A stretch of DNA of 64,000 nucleotides, from NCBI GenBank assembly GCA_900319905.1, contig ONQB01000005.1, forward strand, positions 1 through 64,000. Reading direction: 5' to 3'. The DNA comes from an uncultured Prevotella sp. Lineage in GTDB: Bacteria; Bacteroidota; Bacteroidia; Bacteroidales; Bacteroidaceae. The stretch's first letter is position 1. The number at the start of each line of letters is the position of its first letter. Below the pieces are notes generated by a model. The model saw nothing but the letters and a program-made list of their open reading frames with translations. It had not been told where the DNA came from and searched no databases. Positions 44,543 through 52,809 of the stretch are shown here, one piece after another. A program made the translations under genes and the position numbers.

Positions 44543-44550
44543 TAATTTTG
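44543..44550 (+). promoter_or_regulatory. -7 promoter box of the second PL1 lyase
   Basis: TAATTTTG followed by CAA, 25 nt before the ATG at 44576. The -33 region lacks a well-placed TTTG, as expected for a promoter that needs an activator such as the upstream regulator. Confidence 0.6.
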
Positions 44551-44575
44551 CAACATCAAACTAACTCAAATAAAC

Positions 44576-47500
44576 ATGAACAAACTACTAAAATTCAACT
44601 CGCCAAGAACCCTTAGGTGGAGCATGCTTCTTCTTGGAGCGTTTTCGCTGACAACGACGATCAAGGCGCAGAAGATTGACTTCGATATGACGGGACGTCG
44701 TAGCGAGGAAGTAACGATGAATGGTTTTACATCATGGCAGGTTGGTCAGCTCGGCTATGGAGCCAGTGCAACAACGACTGTTGGGAGAGCATGTGTGACA
44801 GTGAAGAACTCCACAGGCGGTTACCAGCTCCGTACCAGCTGGTACAAGGCTGGCATCAACAGCGACAAGCTTATCAATGATGGCATACATCATGAAGGAA
44901 GCCCACAAAGGAGTACAAGCATCACCGTCCAGGTAAGCGGACTCAGCAACGGCACCCACTCTCTTCAGGCTTATCACAATAATTGTGACGGCTTGAACGG
45001 AGCAAGCATCACCGTGAGCGTCAATGGCCGCAAGGTAACGACTGTCAACCCTTCCAACCGTGCAGCAAGCACGGCAAAGGCAGCAAAGTCGTATGTCACT
45101 TTCACCGGCTCATCAGCAACCATTGTCTATAGCAGCAACACTGACTTCTTCATCAACTCGTTGGAATTTGATGTCGCAGATGCCAATGCCCTGGCCACAT
45201 CGCCCTATCCATCAGACAATGACCTCCACGCCAATGCAGACGGAGGGCGTATATCTCTAAGGTGGACACCCGCTCGCAATGGAGCCAACTCACAGGTACT
45301 CTACTGGGGTACCAACAAGAACGCCGTGGCCAACGGCACGTCGGCCCGGATAAATCTCTCTGGCACGACAACCTCCTACACTCTGAGCGGCCTGTCGCCT
45401 TTGAAGACCTACTATTGGCGTGTGGATGCTGTGAAGAACGGCACGGCAAAAGGTGCTGTGTGGACATTTCAACCCCGACGCCTGGCCTTCCCCGGCGCAG
45501 AGGGTTACGGCCGCTATGCCATCGGAGGACGAGGCGGTCAAGTCTACCACGTCACCAACCTTAAGGACGACGGCAGCTACGGCTCGTTCCGCTATGGCGT
45601 GACAAAACTCAAAGGACCGCGCACCATTGTCTTTGATGTCGCTGGTGTCATCACCCTAAACAGCAGGCTCACCATCAGCGACCCCTATATCACCATTGCC
45701 GGCCAGACTGCTCCCGGAAGGGGCATCATGTTCAAAGCACATGCCTTAGGAGTGGCCTCCGACGGCATTACGCGCTTCATCCGCATGCGACTTGGCGGGG
45801 GCGACAGTTGGAGCGGTCGTGGAGCCAACCCCAACACCAGCGATGGCATGGGCATGTCGGGCAACAACAATGCCATCATGGACCACTGCTCTATCTCCTG
45901 GACCATTGACGAGGCATTCTCCTCACGCAACGGCAAGGCCATGACGCTGCAGCACACTCTCATCTCAGAGGCGCTCAACTATGCCGGGCACAGCCTCTAC
46001 GTAGAACAAAACAACCGCTACGTACAGCATGGCTACGCTGCCACCATCGGCGGCGGCGAAGGGGGCGTCGCCGGTGCCGGGTCCTATCACCACAACCTCA
46101 TTGCTCATTGCGAGGGACGCAACTGGAGCCTCTCTGGTGGTCTTGACGGCAACGGGTACTATGACGGACACCACGACGTGTTCAACAATGTGGTCTACAA
46201 CTGGGGCGGACGGACCACCGACGGAGGATCGCATGAAGTGAACTTCGTGAACAACTACTATAAGATGGGTGCCGCATCAAGGGAGACCTATCTGCTCAAT
46301 GCTGACCTGGAAGGAACAGGGAAAGGCTCACAATCCTACTATGTGAGTGGTAATGTGCGTGAGAACCTCAACCACTCCAAGACAACCAATCAGAATGAGC
46401 TAAGGCGTTACCGGCTCAGCAATGGCCAGAAACTTACCTGGCAGGTATTCCAAAACAAGCCTTTCTTCCCATCGCTTGCCAACATAGAGAGCGCTGAAGC
46501 TGCCTATAAGAATGTGCTCTCAGACGTGGGATGCAACCAGCCCGAACTCGACAACCATGACAGCCGCATGGTCAGGGAAACACTTAACGGCACCTATTCC
46601 ACCACTGGGCACTATACACACGAAAAGGGACTCATCGACCGAGAAAGTGACTCAGAGGGATTTGGCCAACTGAACATCACAACCGCCAGCCGTCCATCCA
46701 ACTGGGATACGGATAAAGATGGCATGCCAGACTGGTGGGAGAAGGCTTACGGCACCAACCCCAATGTGGCCGACAACAATGGCAATATCAACGGCGACGG
46801 TTATACCAATCTTGAAGACTACCTCAACTGGTGTGCCGACCCTCACTTCACGATGAAGGGAAAGATAGAGGTCAACCTGTCGAGTTACTTTGCAGGCTAC
46901 ACCCGACCCTCCTATCGTGTAAGCTACACAGCCAATGGCGCTGTAGCAGCAGTGAGCGGAAACAAGCTCATCGTATACAATGGCTCCGCCAAGGCCCTGT
47001 TTTCCGTAAAGGTGACCGCTTCGCAGGATGGCGTTTCGCTTACCCGCAACTTTAATTTCTATGCTGAAGGAACAACAGGCGCGTCTCAGCCCGAAGCCGC
47101 TGAGAACGGCACGATAAAATGGGCTTTCGACAAGGGAACTGACGGCCAACCGGCCACCGTAAGCCAGGACTTTGCCAACCATGTCATTACCAGTGTTGTA
47201 ATAGGCAACGAGCTGACCTATGGCGGTGTGAAGGAACTGCCTTCCGTCAACGAGACCCGCATCGGGGTCACCATCGACAACGCACCCGCTCCCACCGACG
47301 GCAACAAGCTCTCCTTCTGCGTGACACCCGCAGCAGGCTATGCCCTGAACATCACCAAGATACAGTTTACAGCCACGCGCATCGGAACCGACGGTGGTAG
47401 CATTGACGTCAGTTGGGCAGGCAAGAAGATTGCATCCGGGCTCCGCCCCGCACGCAACGGCGCTGACCCCGACCACACCACGTACATTTACAACGTGACG

Positions 47501-47776
47501 ACGGCCGAGCCAGGCAAGGGACACAAGCTGACATTCAACTTCTACAACATCGGCATCACCAAACAATTCGGTCTGGCCAACGTGAAGCTCTACGGCACCC
47601 TCACGCGCCTTCAGACAAGAGCCAAGGCCATGGACTCAACCACCGGTGTGAACGAGGTGAACGCGGCAACCAAGCAGGACAACGCCCCCTGGTACACGCT
47701 CACCGGTATGAAGATAGACAAGCCTCTACATCCAGGCATCTATATTCATAAAGGAAAGAAGGTAATGATCAAGTAA
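44576..47776 (+). CDS. Secreted pectate lyase, PL1 family, with extra C-terminal domain
   Basis: A 1066-residue exported enzyme and long relative of the lyase at 17936-20719. Signal peptide about 1-31; N-domain starting KIDFDMTGRR (32-205); FnIII-like region (about 210-300); beta-helix lyase (about 302-690; LAFPGAEGYGRYAIGGRGG, IAGQTAPGRG, IMDHCSISWTIDEAFSSR). The Asp-rich calcium segment spans about 709-755 (DTDKDGMPDWWE). The added beta-sandwich (about 850-1010) is absent from the shorter paralogue and may bind polysaccharide. The end has YTLTGMKIDKPL...HKGKKV, a diverged tail signal. It is transcribed after the SusR-like regulator and 35 nt before the esterase gene. Confidence 0.93.
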   Translation: MNKLLKFNSPRTLRWSMLLLGAFSLTTTIKAQKIDFDMTGRRSEEVTMNGFTSWQVGQLGYGASATTTVGRACVTVKNSTGGYQLRTSWYKAGINSDKLINDGIHHEGSPQRSTSITVQVSGLSNGTHSLQAYHNNCDGLNGASITVSVNGRKVTTVNPSNRAASTAKAAKSYVTFTGSSATIVYSSNTDFFINSLEFDVADANALATSPYPSDNDLHANADGGRISLRWTPARNGANSQVLYWGTNKNAVANGTSARINLSGTTTSYTLSGLSPLKTYYWRVDAVKNGTAKGAVWTFQPRRLAFPGAEGYGRYAIGGRGGQVYHVTNLKDDGSYGSFRYGVTKLKGPRTIVFDVAGVITLNSRLTISDPYITIAGQTAPGRGIMFKAHALGVASDGITRFIRMRLGGGDSWSGRGANPNTSDGMGMSGNNNAIMDHCSISWTIDEAFSSRNGKAMTLQHTLISEALNYAGHSLYVEQNNRYVQHGYAATIGGGEGGVAGAGSYHHNLIAHCEGRNWSLSGGLDGNGYYDGHHDVFNNVVYNWGGRTTDGGSHEVNFVNNYYKMGAASRETYLLNADLEGTGKGSQSYYVSGNVRENLNHSKTTNQNELRRYRLSNGQKLTWQVFQNKPFFPSLANIESAEAAYKNVLSDVGCNQPELDNHDSRMVRETLNGTYSTTGHYTHEKGLIDRESDSEGFGQLNITTASRPSNWDTDKDGMPDWWEKAYGTNPNVADNNGNINGDGYTNLEDYLNWCADPHFTMKGKIEVNLSSYFAGYTRPSYRVSYTANGAVAAVSGNKLIVYNGSAKALFSVKVTASQDGVSLTRNFNFYAEGTTGASQPEAAENGTIKWAFDKGTDGQPATVSQDFANHVITSVVIGNELTYGGVKELPSVNETRIGVTIDNAPAPTDGNKLSFCVTPAAGYALNITKIQFTATRIGTDGGSIDVSWAGKKIASGLRPARNGADPDHTTYIYNVTTAEPGKGHKLTFNFYNIGITKQFGLANVKLYGTLTRLQTRAKAMDSTTGVNEVNAATKQDNAPWYTLTGMKIDKPLHPGIYIHKGKKVMIK

Positions 47777-47811
47777 TAGATAACATATATAACATTGTCA
47801 TTTTCACAACG

Positions 47812-49698
47812 ATGCACAACTTGAAAACAAACTTCATCATCTTCATGATGGTGGCAGCGGCCGTGTTGCCTGCCACAGCTATAAAGAAAGTACACACCAT
47901 CGGTGACTCCACGATGGCCAACTACGACGAGAATGCCACCGTGACAAGAGGGTGGGCACAGTATCTGCAACAGTTTCTTACTGGTCTGACGGTCAACAAT
48001 CGTGGCAAGGCCGGAGCCAGCTCGAAGAGCTTCTATGAGGAGCCTGCCTACTGGAAGAGCGTTAAGACGCAAATGCAACCTGGCGATTACGTCTTCATAC
48101 AGTTCTCTCACAACGACGAAAAGAGCAATGGTATGGACGGAGACTCCTTAAAGGCCTATTACACAAAAGTGGGCGATGCTGACAAGGCCGCAGCCACTGA
48201 CTACCGCGGCACGACACCCTGGGGTACATATAAGACCTATCTGCGCAAATATATTGACGAGACAAGAGCCGCTGGATGCACACCCGTACTGGTGGCTCCC
48301 ATCTGCCGTATGTATTTCTCTGGCAATACCATCCGCAGGAGTGGACTGCACGACTTAGGTGACAACTTCAACAAACTGACGGCTGACGGCATCCTGACAG
48401 GCCAGCGCATTGCGGCCGACAACGACAGCATGGACTATGTGGCGCAAATGCGCTCAGTGGCAGAGGAGAAAGGCGTAGCCTTCCTCGATATGACCGAGGC
48501 CACACGCAAGCTGTACCTCAGCTACGGTGACACCAAATGCCACGAATTGCTGAGCGACGGCAACGGCAGCACACACCTCAACACGATGGGTGCCACGCTC
48601 ATTGCCCGGCTCTGCGCCCAACTCATGCGAGACAGCAGTATACTGGCCGACCATGTGGTACTCAACAGCAATATGAACGTAACTCCCGACCAGAGCGACA
48701 TGGGCATGGGATATAAAGGGCAGAGCCTCATAAAAACGTTCTCAGTATCAGGTTTCAGCCTTCAGCCACAAAGCGGCTACATCACGGTCGAGGCATCCAA
48801 AGGACTAAGACTCTCGCATGGTAACACAGATTGGAAAGACACCTTGCAGATAGCCTACGGCGAGGGTACCTGCATATCATCGTTCAATGCACAATGTACG
48901 TTGCTGCAAGAAGGTGAGTTCAGTGGCGAAATAACCGTTAAGCAAGCTGGACAGACCGTGACCATCCCCGTCAGTGCCAAAGCACTGTCACTGGAAGGCG
49001 GGCAAGACGTGACCGCCTACTGGCGACTGGAAAGCGACGACAGTTACACGCTGAGTGGACCGGCAACAGTGCTGCCAGAATCATGGAGTGGCATGTATGT
49101 GCAGCGATATAGCAGTCCAAATGCAAAAACCGTGTGGCCGGAATGGACCGGGTATGATGCCAAGCGCAAGACCCAGCGCAACCTGATTGTTGGAGATAAA
49201 TGGCCGGAAGGTGAAATAGACGAGGTGTCAACAAGATACATCGAATTTGGCATAACACCAGCTGTTGGCACAAAACTCAACATCGACTCCATAGGCATGT
49301 TTATTTGCGGATGCGGTGGCAATGGCATGCGCTGCCATATCAACTACTCCACCGAGCCTGATTTCGCCAACCAACATACCATCTTCTCCCCCACGCAGAT
49401 GCCGGCTAACAACATGTTGGAAGTGGCTGCCAAAACGGTGATTGAATTACAACCTAGCGACACGCTGCGCGTTCGCGTTTATCCTTGGTATAACAACAAG
49501 GCTACGGGCAAGACCGTGTGTCTCAGCGATGTCACCATACATGGAAAGGCAATCGATGCATCAACGGCAATCACGCAAACGACAGTAAAAGGACAAGCCA
49601 TACTACCCTCGCAATATTACAACCTTCAAGGAATGGCAGTCAGCAACCCCCAAAAAGGCGTTTATATTGTCAACAGACGTAAAATAGTTAAAAAGTAA
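47812..49698 (+). CDS. CE12-like SGNH rhamnogalacturonan acetylesterase, two-domain
   Basis: A 628-residue exported protein. Signal peptide about 1-23; SGNH hydrolase domain (about 25-285) with block I IGDSTM (Ser33), block II NNRGKAGASSKSF, block III QFSHNDE and block V STHLN (His255). This matches CE12 acetylesterases, which remove acetyl groups from rhamnogalacturonan so that lyases can act. The usual Asp three residues before the His is Gly252 here; the nearest Asp is 249. The C-terminal half (about 290-590) is beta-rich and unassigned. The tail YYNLQGMAVSNPQKGVYIVN is the Prevotella secretion-type end. It lies 35 nt after the lyase gene. Confidence 0.87.
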   Translation: MHNLKTNFIIFMMVAAAVLPATAIKKVHTIGDSTMANYDENATVTRGWAQYLQQFLTGLTVNNRGKAGASSKSFYEEPAYWKSVKTQMQPGDYVFIQFSHNDEKSNGMDGDSLKAYYTKVGDADKAAATDYRGTTPWGTYKTYLRKYIDETRAAGCTPVLVAPICRMYFSGNTIRRSGLHDLGDNFNKLTADGILTGQRIAADNDSMDYVAQMRSVAEEKGVAFLDMTEATRKLYLSYGDTKCHELLSDGNGSTHLNTMGATLIARLCAQLMRDSSILADHVVLNSNMNVTPDQSDMGMGYKGQSLIKTFSVSGFSLQPQSGYITVEASKGLRLSHGNTDWKDTLQIAYGEGTCISSFNAQCTLLQEGEFSGEITVKQAGQTVTIPVSAKALSLEGGQDVTAYWRLESDDSYTLSGPATVLPESWSGMYVQRYSSPNAKTVWPEWTGYDAKRKTQRNLIVGDKWPEGEIDEVSTRYIEFGITPAVGTKLNIDSIGMFICGCGGNGMRCHINYSTEPDFANQHTIFSPTQMPANNMLEVAAKTVIELQPSDTLRVRVYPWYNNKATGKTVCLSDVTIHGKAIDASTAITQTTVKGQAILPSQYYNLQGMAVSNPQKGVYIVNRRKIVKK

Positions 49699-49702
49699 GG
49701 AG

Positions 49703-49812
49703 AATATCAGAAGTCCGGGAAACCATAAGTCCTGCTATATGCTTAACGATCGGATAATCAGGCATTATTGACAAATAAGCACATGACAGGACTCCCGGGC
49801 TTCTGATACCTT
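49703..49812. repeat. Stop-codon-proximal inverted repeat family, copy D (divergent)
   Basis: The outer arms ATCAGAAGTCCGGGA (49706-49720) and TCCCGGGCTTCTGAT (49793-49807) pair with one mismatch, and AGTCCTG pairs with CAGGACT inside. The core is longer and more diverged than in copies A-C, but keeps ATGACAGGACTCC. It begins 7 nt after the esterase stop. Confidence 0.72.
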
Positions 49813-49932
49813 CTTTATAGATTTTCATTACGCTATTTCTCCAGTATATCCTCACACAGCATGGTTTGACTTGTTTTCGTTACTTTATTGATTTGCCTTC
49901 GTAACTTTCTGACAACAAAAATCAGGAATAGA

Positions 49933-49964
49933 CTTGCGTAGAACGTAAGGATTGCCTATATTTG
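49933..49964 (+). promoter_or_regulatory. Promoter of the PARG-like gene
   Basis: CTTG (49933-49936), 20-nt spacing, TATATTTG (49957-49964). It leaves a leader of about 190 nt with two palindromes: GGTTGTACAACC (50015-50026) and GTGGTT...AACCAC (50048-50067). Confidence 0.6.
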
Positions 49965-50158
49965 CATCACAAGGATGAATCGTACGTTCTAATGCTGTTG
50001 GACTCCATCGTTGCGGTTGTACAACCCACGGCAGCGGGAAAGGTCCGGTGGTTCTAATGTCAACCACAATCAGTACACAACACCATCATCTCAACACGTA
50101 AGGACGGATAGACCGAAAGATCCATTTCGTTTACCATCAACCAAAAGTTTCTAAAGAT

Positions 50159-51079
50159 ATGAGCGACAACCACAAGCAACTGACAAGACTGGAACTCATC
50201 AACATCTACATGTCAACGATGAGCGCTGTAGAATCCGGTCAGTATACAACAGACGATGGCACTGTGGTCCATCTTGGCGATGACCTAGAGATGCAGGGAA
50301 ACTCCCGTCTGTACAGTCATCTGTTCACGGTCAACGATATTCCGGCCTATCCCAATCCTACTATTGTAAAGGTGGAAAACACCGACAGCATCAGCGCTGG
50401 CAAAGAACTTATTGACGAAGGCTATCGTCCTATTGTCCTCAACTTTGCCAGTCGCCGTCATGCCGGAGGCGGTGTCATGAGTGGCAGCCGGGCTCAGGAA
50501 GAAAGTCTCTTCAGGCAGACCAATCTCTTCCGTTCTCTCTATCAGTTCACACCAAACGCTGAGAACTTCGGACTGAAGGTCAATCGTCGTCAGTATCCTA
50601 TGGACCGTGAGTTTGGCGGTATCTACACGCCATATGCCACGGTGTTGCGCAGTGGCAACAACCAAGGCTACAAATTTCTGGCTCACCCCTTCAAACTCTC
50701 TTTTGTCTCCGTGGCAGCTATCAATCATCCGGAACTTATCAATGGAAGCAACCTTGGATTAGAGCAAGACACTGGTCAAGCTGTCGAAAGCAGGATTGCT
50801 CCAAACGATGTCGTCACTACCCTTAACAAGATGCGCACCATCTTCCGCATCGGCCTCAGTCACGGCCACGACGCTTTGGTCTTAGGCGCTTTCGGCTGTG
50901 GTGCCTTTGCCAATCCGCCAATGCATATCGCCCAACTCTTTAAGCAGGTGATGAACGAGAAGGAGTTCAAAAACAAGTACCGAAAGATTGTATTCCCTAT
51001 CATTGAAGATCAAAACAGCCACAACCGCAATCTCCAGGCTTTTCAGATGGTATTCGGGTTACCAAAAGCCCAGAGGTAG
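50159..51079 (+). CDS. Microbial PARG-like protein (TIGR02452 family)
   Basis: A 306-residue cytoplasmic protein with the poly(ADP-ribose) glycohydrolase signature: NFASRRHAGGGVMSGSRAQE with Gly103-105 and Gln113-Glu114-Glu115, and the macrodomain-like tail DALVLGAFGCGAFANPP (about 238-254). The family removes ADP-ribose from proteins, or possibly nucleic acids, with one of the paired glutamates as the catalytic residue. Length is normal. Monocistronic, with its own promoter and a long structured leader. It may counter host or phage ADP-ribosylation; no partner ADP-ribosyltransferase is visible in the window. Confidence 0.9.
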   Translation: MSDNHKQLTRLELINIYMSTMSAVESGQYTTDDGTVVHLGDDLEMQGNSRLYSHLFTVNDIPAYPNPTIVKVENTDSISAGKELIDEGYRPIVLNFASRRHAGGGVMSGSRAQEESLFRQTNLFRSLYQFTPNAENFGLKVNRRQYPMDREFGGIYTPYATVLRSGNNQGYKFLAHPFKLSFVSVAAINHPELINGSNLGLEQDTGQAVESRIAPNDVVTTLNKMRTIFRIGLSHGHDALVLGAFGCGAFANPPMHIAQLFKQVMNEKEFKNKYRKIVFPIIEDQNSHNRNLQAFQMVFGLPKAQR

Positions 51080-51105
51080 TGAACTAATTGATATACCTAA
51101 CGCGA

Positions 51106-51144
51106 CGAGGGGACGAGGCTCAATACATCTGCCTCATCCCCTCG
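51106..51144. terminator. Hairpin between convergent genes, module of the palindromic element
   Basis: CGAGGGGACGAGGC pairs with GCCTCATCCCCTCG (one mismatch) around an 11-nt loop. The same hairpin occurs inside the repeats at 21138-21176 and 28348-28386. It lies between the convergent PARG-like and Lys-rich protein genes and could terminate both, though it has no T-run. Confidence 0.6.
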
Positions 51145-51175
51145 CTGTGTTATCAAAGCAAGTCACAAAGGAAGC

Positions 51176-51649
51176 TTATTTCTTTGTGCTCTTCTTCCTT
51201 GTAGTTGTCTTTTTCTTTGTGGTTTTCTTTGCCGTTGATTTGCTTGTCTTCGTGCTTGTAGATGTCAGTGCTTTATCAACCGCCTTCTCTGCCACGCTGG
51301 ATGCTCCCTTCTTCACTGCGTTGGTGGCAGCAGTCTCGGCAGCACTTTTCAAGGCCGATGATGTAGCAGTACTCTTGGCAGCACTACTGACCGTTTTTAT
51401 GGTATTGGCCGTGGACTTGGCCTTGTCGTAAGTAGACTTAGCCTTGCTGTAAGCAGAATTGACCTCGTTGGCAGTAGAGAGGGCTTTGCTCACAGATGCA
51501 TTGCTTGAAGCGCTGGAAGTAACTTTGCTGGCAGCGCTGCTCACTGCAGCTTTTGCTGCTTCCTTTGCAAGTGTTGAGGTCACTGACGACTGTGCATGTA
51601 CTGCGACGACGGCTGCAATAGCCATCGACATCATGATGAATCTCTTCAT
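51176..51649 (-). CDS. Exported Ala/Ser/Thr/Lys-rich low-complexity protein with histone H1-like tail
   Basis: A 157-residue protein with a signal peptide (MKRFIMMSMAIAAVVAVHAQ, cleavage near 20). The mature part is almost entirely Ala, Ser, Thr and Lys, predicted helical, and ends in a basic tail (STAKKTTKKKTTTRKKSTKK) like those of histone H1 or bacterial H1-like proteins. Those are cytoplasmic, but this one should be exported. It could bind DNA, lipoteichoic-like anionic polymers or LPS at the envelope. It lies 48 nt after the DUF4890 gene on the same strand and probably shares its transcript. Confidence 0.78.
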   Translation of the reverse strand: MKRFIMMSMAIAAVVAVHAQSSVTSTLAKEAAKAAVSSAASKVTSSASSNASVSKALSTANEVNSAYSKAKSTYDKAKSTANTIKTVSSAAKSTATSSALKSAAETAATNAVKKGASSVAEKAVDKALTSTSTKTSKSTAKKTTKKKTTTRKKSTKK

Positions 51650-51697
51650 AATACTTTACTTTTTATTATTATCCTGAATTATGTTATTTGTTATCCC

Positions 51698-52129
51698 TTA
51701 TTCGCTCTTTTCGCCACGGTTCTGCCCGTTTCTATGAGGCCTTCTCATCTTCTGGTAGTTCTGATACTGATCGTCGGTGAGGATGCTTTTCAGCTCTTTC
51801 TCATAGGCCTGACGCTGTGTCCGTCTCTGCTGCATCTCAGTCTTCTGTGTGTCGGTCAACTCAGGGCGTTGACCACGCTTGTTATTGCTAGAGTTGCTGC
51901 TGTTACTGTTTTCGTCATGTCGCGGTCTTCCCATTCCGGGCCCACCTAACACGCTCTCGTATTTCTTGTTCAGAGCCGACACCTTGGTCTTCTGCGTACT
52001 CGAAAGACCCAGTTGCTTCACGAGAAGTTCTGTCAGCGAAGTGGCGTCCATCTTTGCAGGTCTCTCGTTCTGTGCCATAGCTGCTGTCATTGCAAGCATT
52101 AACATGGCGGTCATCATTACTTTCTTCAT
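51698..52129 (-). CDS. Periplasmic DUF4890 protein (Spy/CpxP-like)
   Basis: A 143-residue exported protein (signal peptide about 1-19, ending AMA). Two helical LTxxQ-like segments (LVKQLGLSSTQKTKVSALNK about 36-55; LTDTQKTEMQQ...LTDDQYQNYQKM about 92-130) are separated by an Asn/Ser-rich linker. This is the DUF4890 pattern, reminiscent of the Spy/CpxP periplasmic chaperones. Likely an envelope-stress or metal-stress factor; function unproven. No clear -7 box was identified upstream. Confidence 0.82.
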   Translation of the reverse strand: MKKVMMTAMLMLAMTAAMAQNERPAKMDATSLTELLVKQLGLSSTQKTKVSALNKKYESVLGGPGMGRPRHDENSNSSNSSNNKRGQRPELTDTQKTEMQQRRTQRQAYEKELKSILTDDQYQNYQKMRRPHRNGQNRGEKSE

Positions 52130-52725
52130 AGTTAAACGTGTTTTTGTTGATCAAATTCGCTTGTTTGACGCTGAGGTAATGCTAAAAGTTTAAAGATGCA
52201 AGTATTAAAAAAGATAAAACAACGGCCTACGTAAGCTATTTATATACAGATACATACAGCCTTTATATGAACTCATGGCCTATCAGTGTCATTTCGCTTA
52301 ACATAATGGCCCGTTGGCTGAAATAAATGACATTTTGGACCGCTGTACACTACGCATTAACGAAATGGCAAAGAAATTGGGCAGCCTCAAAGAAGAGCAC
52401 AGACAAATGCCTTGCTGCTCTTAGTTTAGTAAAATAATGTGATAGTTATCTCAAGAAGTAACATTTGTTTGTAAGTTTGAAAGCAATTAAGCATCAGAGT
52501 TTTTAGCTATTTGTTTCTTGGCTAAAAACACCATGTAATGAATTTACTAGCTTTTGACTTACAAGCTCAAGTTTGGTGCATTAGACTAAAAAGCAAACAA
52601 ATGATTCAGTGCATCAAAGAAAATGAAAGTAATTTTACCAGAAGCCGTCAGGTCGGAATCTCTCTTTCACAAACCAGCAGCGTTTCATTGGATTCTACCG
52701 CACAATCATGAATGAAACGAGCACT
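52130..52725. other. 600-bp region without a gene
   Basis: A/T-rich and free of good ORFs. A 9-bp stem GTTTTTAGC/GCTAAAAAC around a 13-nt loop lies near 52498-52530 and could belong to a small RNA. No tRNA, repeat family member or clear promoter for DUF4890 was recognised. Confidence 0.4.
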
Positions 52726-52749
52726 AAAAAAGGCCGGCAAATGCCGGCC
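52726..52749 (-). terminator. Intrinsic terminator of the nqr operon
   Basis: On the minus strand GGCCGGC-ATTT-GCCGGCC is a perfect 7-bp GC stem with a 4-nt loop, followed directly by six T. It lies 60 nt after the nqrF stop. Confidence 0.92.
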
Positions 52750-52809
52750 CATTGATAGGAATGGCCATGACTGCCCATAAATACGATGGGATCAGCCGCC
52801 CATATTCGT

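Noticed and set aside
46652-47566. 304-codon antisense ORF inside the second PL1 gene
   Set aside because: It is the opposite frame of a clearly coding gene with domain matches. The antisense product is Val/Cys-rich, has no recognisable motif and no promoter.
52130-52725. tRNA gene
   Set aside because: No cloverleaf, T-loop (GTTCGAATC-like) or acceptor stem could be made out.
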